Part shown: positions 41,096-49,816 of the stretch, piece by piece
How positions within the stretch are numbered: position 1 is the first letter of the stretch
How the letters are laid out: each line of letters starts with the position of its first letter
From: Collinsella sp. AM17-1
GTDB lineage: Bacteria > Actinomycetota > Coriobacteriia > Coriobacteriales > Coriobacteriaceae
Direction: 5' to 3'
Assembly (NCBI RefSeq): GCF_003470665.1
Contig: NZ_QRJZ01000015.1
Span: forward strand, 1-50,087
DNA length: 50,087 nt
Program-made: the position numbers and the translations under genes
The notes under the pieces: model-generated
The model's database searches: none
Told to the model about the DNA's origin: nothing
Seen by the model: the letters and a program-made list of their open reading frames with translations, nothing else

Positions 41096-42724
41096 ATGGA
41101 CAAGGCTGATGTAGTTATCAAGAGCAACGCCGTCTTTACCGGCGATGGGCTCGAGCCGTTTAAGGGCGGCGTTGCCGTGCGCGGTGATAAGATTGTTGCC
41201 TGCGGTGACGATGCTCACCTGGCACCGTTTATCGGTCCCGATACCGAGGTGCGCGACTTTGGCGACCAGCTCGTCATGCCCGGCCTGATCGACTCGCACA
41301 CGCATTTTGCCCAGGGCGCGTTTATGACCGACCCCGATTTTGCCGTCAACCTCATCGATTGCACCAGTTTTGAGATGGCGATGGAACGTGTCGTGGCGTT
41401 TGCGGCCGACCATCCCGATAACGAGTGGATTCTGGGCTGCCAGATTATCCAGTTCCAGTGGGATGTCCCCGAGATGCCCACAGCCGCGATGATCGATGAG
41501 TACATCTCGGACCGCCCGGTCTTTCTGCAGCAGGTTGACCTGCATACCTTTAGTGCCAATACCTGCGCCATCAACAAGGTGGGAGTAACTTCGCAGACGC
41601 CCGATCCCGCAGGCGGCAAGATCCTTAAGGATGCCGAGGGCAATCTGACGGGCGTGTTTTCCAACAACGCCGGCGTCTTCTTTATGGACGAGGTCTACGA
41701 CCCAGCGCCCGAGGTTGTTGACGCGTCGTTTGCAAAAACCGCCCGGCGCGCCAATGCCCTGGGAATCACTACGGTCGGCATGGTCAATCCTACGTTTGTG
41801 AGCATGGAAAACCCGTATGCGGTGTTGGCAGGTCTTAATGCCAAGGGCGACTTGCCACTGCGCGTGTTCCTGTACACCGATCTGTTCGAAAACGAGTCCT
41901 TAACGCTCGAGCAGATCAAGGAGAAATACGCCTTCTCGGGTACGCAGGTCGAGTGGCACGGCTTTAAGCAGTTTCTTGATGGCGTGTGCTCCGATCACAC
42001 CGCTTGGATGCTTGAACCCTATTCCAACGCGCCCGATACCTGCGGTGAGCCCGCGGAGGATCCAGAGCGCATCCGTGCCGCCATTGTCAGGGCGCAGGAA
42101 TGGGGCGTTGACACGCGCGTCCATACGATCGGCGATCGCTCGGTGCGTTTTGTGCTTGATTGCTTTGAGGAGGGCGAGCGCTTGCATGGTAAGCGGGGTT
42201 GCCGCCACTCCATGGAGCACAACGAGACGGTTCAGCCCGAGGATCTGCCGCGCTATGCCGAGCTGGGTATATGCCCTGGTATGCAGCCGTGGCACATGCT
42301 GCTCGATATGGCTGACCTTGCCAAGGACGATGCCGTGGGCCCCGAGCGTGCTGCGCTTTCGTGGCCCCTGCATAGCCTGCTTGCCAGCGGAGCCGTGGTG
42401 CACCTGGGCAGTGACTTCCCCGTTGTGGGCTTGGAGCCCATGGAGGAGGTGTACGGCGCGGTCTTCCGCATGCTCGAGGACGGCTCCAACCCAGAAGGGT
42501 GGTTCCCGCAGGAGCGCATCACCATGGCCGAGGCCCTGCGCGCCTACACCTACGGCAGCGCCTACGCCATGCATGCCGAGGATCGCATCGGTACGCTCGC
42601 ATGCGGCAAACAGGCTGATATCTGTGTGCTCGACCGTAACCTCTTTGACTGCGAACCGGCTGAGGTCCTCGAGGCCACGGCGTCTCTCACGATGATTGCC
42701 GGCAAGGTGGTCTACGAGGCCTAG
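41096..42724 (+). CDS. Amidohydrolase family 3 protein (YtcJ-like)
   Basis: Metal-dependent hydrolase of 542 residues. It begins with the small beta-sandwich typical of the superfamily (DVVIKSNAVFTGDG) and then the metal motif VMPGLIDSHTHFAQGAF with HxH. Later marks are HTIGDRSVRFVLD, CRHSMEHNETVQPED, VHLGSDFPVVGLEPMEEVYGAV and DRIGTLACGKQADICVLD. The group hydrolyses amides or related bonds in diverse small molecules, and substrates are usually not predictable. GAGGAGG precedes ATG 41096. It is followed 96 bases later by a MATE exporter, and both lie downstream of a membrane LuxR regulator. Confidence 0.88.
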   Translation: MDKADVVIKSNAVFTGDGLEPFKGGVAVRGDKIVACGDDAHLAPFIGPDTEVRDFGDQLVMPGLIDSHTHFAQGAFMTDPDFAVNLIDCTSFEMAMERVVAFAADHPDNEWILGCQIIQFQWDVPEMPTAAMIDEYISDRPVFLQQVDLHTFSANTCAINKVGVTSQTPDPAGGKILKDAEGNLTGVFSNNAGVFFMDEVYDPAPEVVDASFAKTARRANALGITTVGMVNPTFVSMENPYAVLAGLNAKGDLPLRVFLYTDLFENESLTLEQIKEKYAFSGTQVEWHGFKQFLDGVCSDHTAWMLEPYSNAPDTCGEPAEDPERIRAAIVRAQEWGVDTRVHTIGDRSVRFVLDCFEEGERLHGKRGCRHSMEHNETVQPEDLPRYAELGICPGMQPWHMLLDMADLAKDDAVGPERAALSWPLHSLLASGAVVHLGSDFPVVGLEPMEEVYGAVFRMLEDGSNPEGWFPQERITMAEALRAYTYGSAYAMHAEDRIGTLACGKQADICVLDRNLFDCEPAEVLEATASLTMIAGKVVYEA

Positions 42725-42820
42725 CGGGGCTGCTGCATCGCTGGGCGGTGCCGCAGCCTGTGCGTGCCGCCCATCCATTCATGCATCCATTCATCAATCT
42801 CTCATGGAAAGGGGAGAACA

Positions 42821-44197
42821 ATGGCAGAAGAAACGACCGCCGCTGTTGAGGAGGAGCGTGAGCTTGCCTCGCAGCCGATTCCCGGCCTGGTGCGCAAGTA
42901 CACCATCATCACCGGCCAGGGTATGCTCGCCCAGATTATCATGGTGGTCCTTGAGGGCCTCGTGATGGGTTGGGGCCTGGGTGCACACGGCCTGGCCTGT
43001 GTTTCGATCATCATGTCGGTCGAGTACATTAACCTGGCCTTTGGCAACCTGTTTGGCACCGGCGTGCCCGCCGTGGTGGGCAACCTTTTGGGTGCCGGCG
43101 ACATTAAGGGCGCCAGCAAGGCGTTTAGCCAGGGTTTTTGGCTTACCACGATTGTGAGTGTGCTGCTTGCTGTGGTGATGGCTGTGTTTACCGAGCCCAT
43201 CTGCGCATTCTTCGGCGCCACGCCCGACATCATGGCCGATACCGTTGCCGGCGTGCGCACCTTCTCCGTGCTGCTGCCGCTCACGGTCATTGGTCAGATG
43301 GTCACCGCCGTCATGCGTGTGGACGAGAAGGTTCAGATCCAGGCCAACCTCATGACCGTGTCTGCCATCGTCGCTATCTGCTGGCTTGCGCTTTCCACGT
43401 TTGTGCTCAAGCTTGGCGTTATGGGAGCTGGCGTGTACTACGGTCTTTCCATCGGTATCTGGGCCATCGGTATCTTCTGGTTCATCGGCGGTAAGAAGTC
43501 GCAGCTCCAGATCAGCGCCGCCGACCTCAAACTCGACATGGCCATCTGCGGCCAGATCATCAAGATTGGTTTCCCGTTCTTTTTGGTGCAAGCTGCCACG
43601 TTCATCTTCAACACCGTTGCCAACTCGTTGCTTGGCCAGCTCGGCGGCGACATGGGTTCGCTCTACATCGCGGCCTTTGGTGTGATCAACGGCTACATCC
43701 TCTACATTACCATGATGGTCGCCCAGTGCTTCTCGTACGGCCTGCAGCCCATTGCCGCCTTCAACGCCGGCGCCAAGGCGTGGGCGCGCCTCAAGGAAAC
43801 GCTCTCCTGCACGCTTAAGTACCAGGTCGTGACGCTTGCTGCGGTGTCTGCTGTGCTATGGGTGGCCGCAACGCCGGTCTGCGCCTTTTTTGCTGGTAGC
43901 GACCCGGCGCTCGTCGAGGTTGCCGCCAACGCCACGCGCATCGTTATCCTGGCCGTGGCCCTGGGCTATCTTGCCATGACCATGTCGATGTATTTCCAGG
44001 CGGTCGAGAAGGTGGGTGTCGCCACGTTTACGGGCCTGCTTCGCTATGTGATCTGCTCGGTGCCGCTTATGTACCTCCTCGGCAACATGATGGGTGTCGA
44101 GGGCGTGTGGATCGCCCTGGTGGTGGCCGATGCCATTACCGGCATCATCTCCATTGCGCTCGCCGCACACGAGTCCAAGCGCCTTGCCACGCTCTAG
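42821..44197 (+). CDS. MATE-family efflux transporter
   Basis: Multidrug and toxin extrusion type membrane protein, 458 residues with about 12 helices in two homologous halves. Marks are GMLAQIIMVVLEGLVMGWGLG, NLFGTGVPAVVGNLLGAGD, AFSQGFWLTTI, FPFFLVQAATFIFNTVANSLLG and YGLQPIAAFNAGAKAWAR. AAGGGGAG precedes ATG 42821. It follows the amidohydrolase and probably shares its transcript, ending at the terminator at 44246. It may export a product of the hydrolase, or act in the opposite direction as some relatives are proposed to do; the substrate is unknown. Confidence 0.9.
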   Translation: MAEETTAAVEEERELASQPIPGLVRKYTIITGQGMLAQIIMVVLEGLVMGWGLGAHGLACVSIIMSVEYINLAFGNLFGTGVPAVVGNLLGAGDIKGASKAFSQGFWLTTIVSVLLAVVMAVFTEPICAFFGATPDIMADTVAGVRTFSVLLPLTVIGQMVTAVMRVDEKVQIQANLMTVSAIVAICWLALSTFVLKLGVMGAGVYYGLSIGIWAIGIFWFIGGKKSQLQISAADLKLDMAICGQIIKIGFPFFLVQAATFIFNTVANSLLGQLGGDMGSLYIAAFGVINGYILYITMMVAQCFSYGLQPIAAFNAGAKAWARLKETLSCTLKYQVVTLAAVSAVLWVAATPVCAFFAGSDPALVEVAANATRIVILAVALGYLAMTMSMYFQAVEKVGVATFTGLLRYVICSVPLMYLLGNMMGVEGVWIALVVADAITGIISIALAAHESKRLATL

Positions 44198-44245
44198 GCT
44201 CGGATATGGCTGGCGTACGATAGTCGAACAAGTTAACTCGCCTGC

Positions 44246-44285
44246 AAGCCACCACAATGGGGACAGCCCCCATTGTGGTGGCTTT
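44246..44285 (+). terminator. Intrinsic terminator of the amidohydrolase-MATE unit
   Basis: AAGCCACCACAATGGGG pairs with CCCCATTGTGGTGGCTT, with a short loop and TTTTG. It lies 49 bases after the MATE stop. Confidence 0.92.
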
Positions 44286-44337
44286 TGTTATTTAGGGTCT
44301 GAGATTTCGGCTCTATAAATAATGCTTTTGAACTGGG

Positions 44338-44400
44338 TTACCATAAGATTATGGTAAACGCTACTATAAGATTATGGAGAATGAAACTATTCGATTATGG
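44338..44400 (+). promoter_or_regulatory. Operator-like triple repeat upstream of the DUF4143-type ATPase
   Basis: GATTATGG occurs at 44347, 44370 and 44393, with exact 23-base spacing. The first is inside a palindrome, TTACCATAA-GA-TTATGGTAA (44338-44357); the third continues into TAA like the palindrome. The array sits in the A/T-rich 5' region 25 bases before the start codon. Confidence 0.65.
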
Positions 44401-44425
44401 TAACAGCGTAATAAGGGGCGTTGAT

Positions 44426-45595
44426 ATGGCTGAGTTCATTAACAGGGATTTGCATGAGTTGCTCATTCGCATGGCAGGCTGGTTTCCTGTTGTGTCGTTG
44501 ACAGGGCCTAGGCAGAGTGGTAAGTCTACGCTGGTTCGGCATGCCTTTCCCGACTATTCCTACGTCACGCTTGAGGACCCTCAAACGAGGCGCGCGGCCT
44601 TGGAGGATCCGGTGAGTTTTATCCGCAACCGAAAGGGCGGACTCATCATCGATGAGGCGCAATACGCGCCGGATTTGTTTTCAATGATCCAGGTTGTTTC
44701 GGATGAGCGGGGAGACGCCGGTCAATACATCCTTACAGGCTCGCAAAACTTTTTGATGATGAAAAGCATCGGGCAGTCTCTTGCCGGGCGAGTCGGGATC
44801 TTAAAATTGCTGCCATTATCGTTTCGAGAAGCGGAGAGGGGCCAGCAGGGGCAGCTGGAAGTGGATTTGTTCGCGCTCGAAGGGGGATACCCTCGCCTGC
44901 GTTCCGCCGGAATGCCGTCCTCGGTTTATTTCCCCAGCTATATCGATACCTATGTTGAGCGCGATGTTGTGGGCTTGCTTGATGTGCGCAATAAGGCGGA
45001 GTTTCATAAGTTTCTGTCCATAATTGCTCAGAGCGTCGGTGCCCTCATCAATATATCCTCGCTTTCTCGAGATACGGGCGTGAGCGTATCGACCATTAAA
45101 AGCTGGTTGTCCATCCTGGAGCAGAGCTACCTGACGTTTTCGCTGCAGCCCTATTATGCAAATGCCAAGAAGCGTCTAACTAAAACGCCCAAGCTCTATT
45201 TTTACGACACGGGGCTGCTCTGCTACTTGCTCAAAATTGGATCACTGGAGCAACTATTGGAGAGCCCTTATCTGGGGGCCGTTTTCGAAAACCTCATCGT
45301 TTCCGAAACGGCGAAGAGCCATCTCAACGTGGGCGAGAATCCCGAGCTGTATTTCTATAGGGACGACAGCAAGCGTGAAATCGATTTGCTCGACTGTACA
45401 AACTCAGGGAGTCCCAAGGCTATCGAAATAAAATCATCCAGAACGTATCACGATAAGTACGCCCGCCATCTACAGACTGTATGCGATGAGATCGACATTG
45501 CAAAAGATGCGCGCTATGTTGTGGCCCGCGTGGACTCAACGTATGAGTCGAAAGACTGTAGTGTGGTTTCGGCGCGTGATTGGCTTTTACGATAA
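44426..45595 (+). CDS. AAA-type ATPase with DUF4143 domain
   Basis: A 389-residue ATPase of the group with an N-terminal AAA domain and a C-terminal DUF4143/nuclease-like domain. Walker A is GPRQSGKST at residues 27-34; Walker B is GLIIDEAQYAPDLF; a sensor-like ILTGSQNF follows. The C-terminal region has YFYDTGLLCYLLKI, GAVFENLIVSE, LYFYRDDSKREIDLLD and AIEIKSS, a restriction-endonuclease-like D...E-K pattern. Such genes are widespread and their role is not established. AAGGGG precedes ATG 44426. A lower GC content than its neighbours and single-gene layout with its own operators suggest separate acquisition. Confidence 0.88.
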   Translation: MAEFINRDLHELLIRMAGWFPVVSLTGPRQSGKSTLVRHAFPDYSYVTLEDPQTRRAALEDPVSFIRNRKGGLIIDEAQYAPDLFSMIQVVSDERGDAGQYILTGSQNFLMMKSIGQSLAGRVGILKLLPLSFREAERGQQGQLEVDLFALEGGYPRLRSAGMPSSVYFPSYIDTYVERDVVGLLDVRNKAEFHKFLSIIAQSVGALINISSLSRDTGVSVSTIKSWLSILEQSYLTFSLQPYYANAKKRLTKTPKLYFYDTGLLCYLLKIGSLEQLLESPYLGAVFENLIVSETAKSHLNVGENPELYFYRDDSKREIDLLDCTNSGSPKAIEIKSSRTYHDKYARHLQTVCDEIDIAKDARYVVARVDSTYESKDCSVVSARDWLLR

Positions 45596-45618
45596 CAAGC
45601 TCGGCGCATTAACAACAG

Positions 45619-45656
45619 CCGCGAAGGGAACCGGCCCCCTTTTTGCGGCGGTTTTT
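45619..45656 (+). terminator. Intrinsic terminator after the DUF4143-type gene
   Basis: CCGCGAAGGG pairs with CCCTTTTTGCGG (imperfect) followed by GTTTTT. It is the counterpart of the terminator at 31658, and begins the second copy of a block about 270 bases long. Confidence 0.8.
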
Positions 45657-45680
45657 GCCTATCTGGTGCGTCTTAGATGC

Positions 45681-45799
45681 AAGTGAGTAGACTTATTTGG
45701 ATATGCCGAGCACATCGCAACAAATACTCAATAAAACCGCAGGTCAGAGCTGTGGCGTTTTGGGGCGTGCTTGGTCTCCTACAAAAAGCCTACTCACTT
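45681..45799. ncRNA. Structured 119-base repeated element, copy 2
   Basis: It has the same length as copy 1 (31722-31840) and 107 identical positions. Outer ends AAGTGAGTAG/CTACTCACTT are unchanged; the second stem has become CCGAGCAC/GTGCTTGG, with a G-T wobble in place of G-C. The loop stretch AATAAAACCGCAGGTCAGAG is fully conserved. It lies between convergent genes, as does copy 1. Confidence 0.5.
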
Positions 45800-45817
45800 G
45801 GTTTTTCTGCTAGAAGA

Positions 45818-45850
45818 CCGCCGCGAGGGAAGGCAGCTCCCTCGCGGCGG
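45818..45850 (-). terminator. Hairpin in the second copy of the duplicated block
   Basis: CCGCCGCGAGGGA/TCCCTCGCGGCGG stem, counterpart of 31856-31896. It may contribute to termination of the minus-strand LuxR-type transcript. Confidence 0.5.
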
Positions 45851-45937
45851 CTGACATTTGCCCAGATAAAACCTGCCAAAACAACCCTGTCTACTCTTTG
45901 AGCCAGAGCCGACACTAATTCAAATGGCGAAATCAAA

Positions 45938-45969
45938 GGGCGCTCTCTGCATGGAGGGCGCCCTTTTTT
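45938..45969. terminator. Bidirectional intrinsic terminator
   Basis: GGGCGC/GCGCCC stem with TTTTTT on the plus side and TTTGATTT on the minus side. It directly adjoins the stop codon of the LuxR-type gene at 45968, and probably ends its transcript. Confidence 0.7.
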
Positions 45970-46771
45970 ATCGCGGGATGTTTTGCGTGGCAGTCATGAG
46001 GCCCAGGCGGTTGCTGACGCCGAGCTTGCGATAGATGGCGTTGACATGCTTCTTGACGGTTGACTCGCTTATGAATAGCTCGTTTGCCATCTGTTTGTTC
46101 GTTTTGCCGTCGAGCATGAGCCGCATGACTTCGGCTTCGCGCGGTTGGATATTGTGTTCTGTAATGAAAGCATTTAGCTGGTTTGTGTCTTCTGTCTGGG
46201 TGAGTTTAATGCCCCGAGGATAGAGGTTGGCGAGCGCGAGGCTCGCGTGCCGAGCGACTTCGAGCAGGATTGCGAGCTCGGTGTCGGTGAAGTCTCCGGC
46301 CGTGCGTTCACGAAACAGGGTGATGCTTCCTAGCGGGCTGTCGTTGTGCGCGAGCGTGGCCGTACAGCCAAAGTAGACGCCCTGCGGTTCCATCCATTTG
46401 CGATAGATGGGCGTGGCATCGCGTCGCTCGACGTCGACGAGGTCGAGGTCGCGGTAGACGCCGACCTTATGTAAGTCAAAGCTCCATGTTGTATAGTCCA
46501 TCGCGGCGTAGCGGTTGTAGTAGTCGCTCAGTGCGCGGTCGTCCATTCCGCTGCTTGCGGGGTGGACGTAGCGTGGGGCATCACTGCCCGCCGCCTCGAT
46601 CAGGTCGAACATGGCGATCCGATGGGGCACGAGCCCTGTCGTTCCCTCGAGGGTCTCCTTTTGCAGCTTATCGACACCGTGTGATGCGTGGATTGCAAGC
46701 GCGAGCTCGTTGAGAGCAGTCCAGGTCGTACTGTCCAACTCAATAGTCTGCTGTTTATTGCATGGGGGCAT
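45968..46771 (-). CDS. Soluble LuxR-type transcriptional regulator
   Basis: A 267-residue regulator with no membrane helices. The N-terminal part looks like a sensory GAF or autoinducer-binding-like domain ([32 protein letters not shown]), followed by a C-terminal LuxR helix-turn-helix ([46 protein letters not shown]). ATG 46771 is chosen because AAAGGA lies eight bases upstream; a longer in-frame start at 46807 has no ribosome site. It is divergent from the second agmatine deiminase, with ATGTTCTC/GAGAACAT inverted motifs between, and probably regulates it. Unlike the two other LuxR-type proteins here it is not membrane-bound. Confidence 0.88.
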   Translation of the reverse strand: MPPCNKQQTIELDSTTWTALNELALAIHASHGVDKLQKETLEGTTGLVPHRIAMFDLIEAAGSDAPRYVHPASSGMDDRALSDYYNRYAAMDYTTWSFDLHKVGVYRDLDLVDVERRDATPIYRKWMEPQGVYFGCTATLAHNDSPLGSITLFRERTAGDFTDTELAILLEVARHASLALANLYPRGIKLTQTEDTNQLNAFITEHNIQPREAEVMRLMLDGKTNKQMANELFISESTVKKHVNAIYRKLGVSNRLGLMTATQNIPR

Positions 46772-46806
46772 AGGGCATCCTTTCCATTGTGGAACCCAGT
46801 ATGTCA

Positions 46807-46890
46807 TGTTCTCGGCCTGAATAGAACTTTAGGTCAGCGAATGGTATACCGTCGGTCGCTGAAAGGGGCTCGAGGGACCATTGAGAACAT
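46807..46890. promoter_or_regulatory. Inverted motif pair between luxR-type gene and aguA copy 2
   Basis: ATGTTCTC (46805-46812) and GAGAACAT (46883-46890) are exact inverted copies about 70 bases apart, and both are followed or preceded by CTCGG. They are candidate regulator sites for the divergent pair. Confidence 0.4.
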
Positions 46891-46949
46891 CTCGGTGCGG
46901 CCGCATCATGGTCTCGTCAAGCAAAAGCACCGAGATTTAGGAGCTTGAA

Positions 46950-48071
46950 ATGAAGACCATTTACGAGAGCGAGTCTACGCCAAAGAAGGACGGATTCTAC
47001 ATGCCCGGCGAGTACGAAGAGCAGGAGCGCACCTGGATTTTGTGGCCGCATCGCTCGGATGTGTGGCGCTGTGGTGCCAAGCCGGCGCAAAAGGTCTTTA
47101 CCGAGATTATTAAGACCGTTGCACGCTTCCAGCCCATCACCGTTGGTGTCAATGCCGAGGATTTCCCTGCGGTGTGCGAGATTTTCGATGGCGTTGAGAA
47201 CGTGCGCGTGATTCATATGGAGTACAACGACTCCTGGATCCGCGACCCCGGCCCGGCGTTTCTTGTCAACGACAAGGGCGACGTGGCACTCTCGCACTTC
47301 CACTTTAACGCGTATGGCGGCTTTATCGACGGTCTGTATTTCCCGTGGGACAAGGATGCGAGTATCGGCTTGCAGGTGGCACAGCTCGAGCAGGTTAACC
47401 GCTATCGTCCCGAGGATTATATCCTCGAGGGTGGCTCGTTTAACTGCGACGGCCAGGGCACCGTGGTGACCACCGAGATGTGCCTGCTCAATGAGGACCG
47501 CAACCCCCAGTACACCAAGGAGCAGATCGAGGAGAAGCTTGCCGAGTACCTGGGCATCGAGAAGGTCATTTGGATCAAGGATGGCATCGACCCGTTTGAG
47601 ACCAACGGGCACGTGGACGACGTCGCATGCTTTAGTGCGCCCGGCGAGGTCTGCTGCATGTGGACCGATGATCCCAACCATAAGTTCTACAAGGAGTGCC
47701 AAGAGGCGTATAAGACGCTTTCCGAGACGACGGATGCCCGTGGCCGCAAGCTCAAGATCCACAAGGTGATTATGCCTGCGACCTCGGTATATATGACCGA
47801 GGAGGAGGCATCGACCATCGATCCGGTCGAGGGTGTGCTGCCGCGTACTCCCGAGGACGCCTTTGAGCCCAGCTACCTCAACTTCTTGCCCATCAACGGG
47901 GCGGTGCTGGTGCCACAGTTTGGCGACCCCAACGATGCCCAGGCACTCAAGAATATCCAAGCCGCCTATCCGGATCGCGAGGTCATCGGCATCATGACGC
48001 GCGAGGTCATCTATGGTGGCGGCAACATCCACTGCATCACCCAGCAGCAGCCCAAGGCGCGCTGTAAATAG
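46950..48071 (+). CDS. aguA: Agmatine deiminase, standard-length form
   Basis: Second agmatine deiminase, 373 residues, the usual family length. Marks are WILWPHRSDVW, NDSWIRDPGPAFLV, NAYGGFIDGLYFPWDKD, the catalytic pair in DGIDPFETNGHVDDVACF and the catalytic cysteine at Cys362 in GGGNIHCITQQQP. TAGGAG precedes the ATG. It stands alone, divergent from a soluble LuxR-type regulator, with its own terminator. It lacks the roughly 26-residue insertion of the copy at 36177-37382. The two copies have different regulators, so they may respond to different conditions or prefer different guanidino substrates. Confidence 0.93.
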   Translation: MKTIYESESTPKKDGFYMPGEYEEQERTWILWPHRSDVWRCGAKPAQKVFTEIIKTVARFQPITVGVNAEDFPAVCEIFDGVENVRVIHMEYNDSWIRDPGPAFLVNDKGDVALSHFHFNAYGGFIDGLYFPWDKDASIGLQVAQLEQVNRYRPEDYILEGGSFNCDGQGTVVTTEMCLLNEDRNPQYTKEQIEEKLAEYLGIEKVIWIKDGIDPFETNGHVDDVACFSAPGEVCCMWTDDPNHKFYKECQEAYKTLSETTDARGRKLKIHKVIMPATSVYMTEEEASTIDPVEGVLPRTPEDAFEPSYLNFLPINGAVLVPQFGDPNDAQALKNIQAAYPDREVIGIMTREVIYGGGNIHCITQQQPKARCK

Positions 48072-48110
48072 CAGTTCCATGGTGAACAGTGCTTGATTGT
48101 CCGCACGCGA

Positions 48111-48145
48111 AAGTCCGCCGACTTCAATGGTCGGCGGACTTTTTG
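48111..48145 (+). terminator. Intrinsic terminator of the second agmatine deiminase
   Basis: AAGTCCGCCGAC/GTCGGCGGACTT with a seven-base loop and TTTTTG, about 40 bases after the stop. Confidence 0.92.
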
Positions 48146-48231
48146 TGTGGTGGTTTCAGCTGAACGGCGGGCCGTGCGGCTTGGGTGTGCGGGCACACAA
48201 TCTGGGGAAACCAAACAGATTGGGGCCTTAT

Positions 48232-48402
48232 ATGATCGACTCGAAGGGAAACGTGCGACCCGAGGGCATGTTTAACAGGGCGTACCTGGCCCCCGAAGCC
48301 CAGCGCGCATACGATACGCTGCTCGAGTGCGTGCTCAACGGGCAGAAGGGTTGCGAGGCTTCGGCGCATGCGGGCATGGATACCATCAAGGCGCTCGTAT
48401 AG
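48232..48402 (+). CDS. Possible small protein of 56 residues
   Basis: Begins MIDSKGNVRPEGMFNRAYLAPEAQRAYD and contains two cysteines near ECVLNGQKGCEA. I do not recognise it. The composition is protein-like, but only GGGG lies before the ATG. It overlaps in another frame the beginning of the kinase remnant. It may be a real small gene, or a leftover of whatever was rearranged here. Confidence 0.35.
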   Translation: MIDSKGNVRPEGMFNRAYLAPEAQRAYDTLLECVLNGQKGCEASAHAGMDTIKALV

Positions 48403-48973
48403 CTTTACGCTTTCGGATGTGACACATAGGACTGCGTGCGCCGCTCCCGGCTATATTGCCCCCGAGGTGCTTCAACTCATGGAGATAGCCGGCATCAGCG
48501 ATTTCGAGAGCTTGGCAGCGTCCACGAATGCCCCCGTGTTTACGCCACAGACGGATGACTTTGGACTCGCGGTCCATATCTTTAAGATGCTTAACCGTGG
48601 AATACACCCATACGCTTCTGGTGAGCTGGACTTGGACATATTTGACCTGGACGACGATGACATTCCGCCTGCACCATTGATAAACAGCTGCGTGTGTAAT
48701 GGGCACAGCCCGTTTGTGGGGACGTTGGTCGGATACGTTGTCCCAAAGTACGCTCTTGAGCTCGATGATTTTAGCGGCCTTATGGGCGAGGCACTCCGTC
48801 GATCGCTGTATGGCAGGGCGGAGGAGCGTCTTGACGCACGCACATGGGCGCGCCTGCTCGACCGCTATCTATCCGAGACAGTTGTGTGCAAGCGTGGCCA
48901 TCTCCACCACTCGTTACAGCACGAATGCCCTTGCTGCCGAGGAGAGCGCGCCTTGTTGACTCGTCTTGGTTGA
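48368..48973 (+). pseudogene. C-terminal remnant of a protein-kinase-like gene
   Basis: The frame reads SFTLSDVTHRTACAAPGYIAPEVLQ, resembling the activation segment and APE motif of Ser/Thr kinases, followed by FTPQTDDFGLAVHIFKMLNRGIHPYASGE, which matches the F-helix region of kinases. It ends with a possible zinc-binding tail, VCKRGHLHHSLQHECPCC. Everything upstream of the activation segment (ATP loop, catalytic HRD and DFG) is missing, so the protein cannot be an active kinase. No ribosome site precedes the first ATG. A deletion at about 48400 is the simplest explanation; a functional truncated binding protein is the less likely alternative. Confidence 0.7.
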
Positions 48974-49017
48974 TGGTTTGGGCCGTCTTGTAGAAAGCCC
49001 GTGAGGCGACATGCAAG

Positions 49018-49668
49018 TTAATCCTGCGTGTCGCCTCCGTACATATAGACGATAAATCCGTCGCCGGTGTCCTGGCTGTGATCCTCCAAGATGCGCTTCA
49101 TGTTGAGGTGCTCGTAGAACTGCCAGTCGGAGTTGCAGTCGCTCATCAGGAAGAATTTGGTGCACCCGGCTTTGGCGAGTTCGGCGCGCGCAAGGTCGAT
49201 GAGCTTGCGGCCGAGTCCCTTGCCCTGCCATTCGGGCACGATGATGATCAGGTTGAGCTGGCCCTGGGCATATTCGTTGCCCGTGGCGGCAAAGCGGTCG
49301 GCTGTTGCCTTCTCGCGGCTATCGCCAAAGAGCGAGCCTTCGAGCTTGGCATCGGCGGTCTTTGCCATCTCGGTTGCCTGGACGAACATTTCGTTGTAGC
49401 AGGGCTCCCACGTGGGATTGGTGCGTGGTTTGCCGTCTTCGAAGATACCGATGCAGCAAGCGGCGATGATGCGGCCTTCAGCTTCGGCAACGAGCGCGAT
49501 GGGGGAGCGCTGCAGCTGCATGGCGATGTTAAAGCGCGCGCAGAAATCGGCAGCTTCGACGTCGCCGCGGTTGCGCAGCGTGTTGCACCACAGCTGGTTG
49601 TAGATGGCGGCGATGCCGGCCAGGTCATCGAGCGTGGCGGCGCGCAGGGTTACGTTGTCAAGGCTCAT
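49018..49668 (-). CDS. GNAT-family N-acetyltransferase
   Basis: A 216-residue enzyme that would transfer an acetyl group from acetyl-CoA to an amine of an unknown substrate. The acetyl-CoA-binding motif A is VPEWQGKGLGRKLIDLARAEL at about residues 144-164 (Q-x-x-G-x-G core QGKGLG). The region after it, CTKFFLMSDCNSDWQFYEHLNMKRI, is the usual motif B. GGAAGGAG precedes the ATG. It is convergent with the kinase remnant. The neighbourhood gives no clue to the substrate. Confidence 0.87.
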   Translation of the reverse strand: MSLDNVTLRAATLDDLAGIAAIYNQLWCNTLRNRGDVEAADFCARFNIAMQLQRSPIALVAEAEGRIIAACCIGIFEDGKPRTNPTWEPCYNEMFVQATEMAKTADAKLEGSLFGDSREKATADRFAATGNEYAQGQLNLIIIVPEWQGKGLGRKLIDLARAELAKAGCTKFFLMSDCNSDWQFYEHLNMKRILEDHSQDTGDGFIVYMYGGDTQD

Positions 49669-49816
49669 GGAGGCTCCTTCCAGGTTGGGTCAGGCCACCT
49701 ATGAGTGTGACATGGCGACATCGTTGCCGCATCAACCATTCGGCAGACGAGCCTCGAATCCTCGGGGACGGAGGGTCCTAAGAAGGAATGAGGGCGGAAT
49801 TTCGGACACTTGCTCG

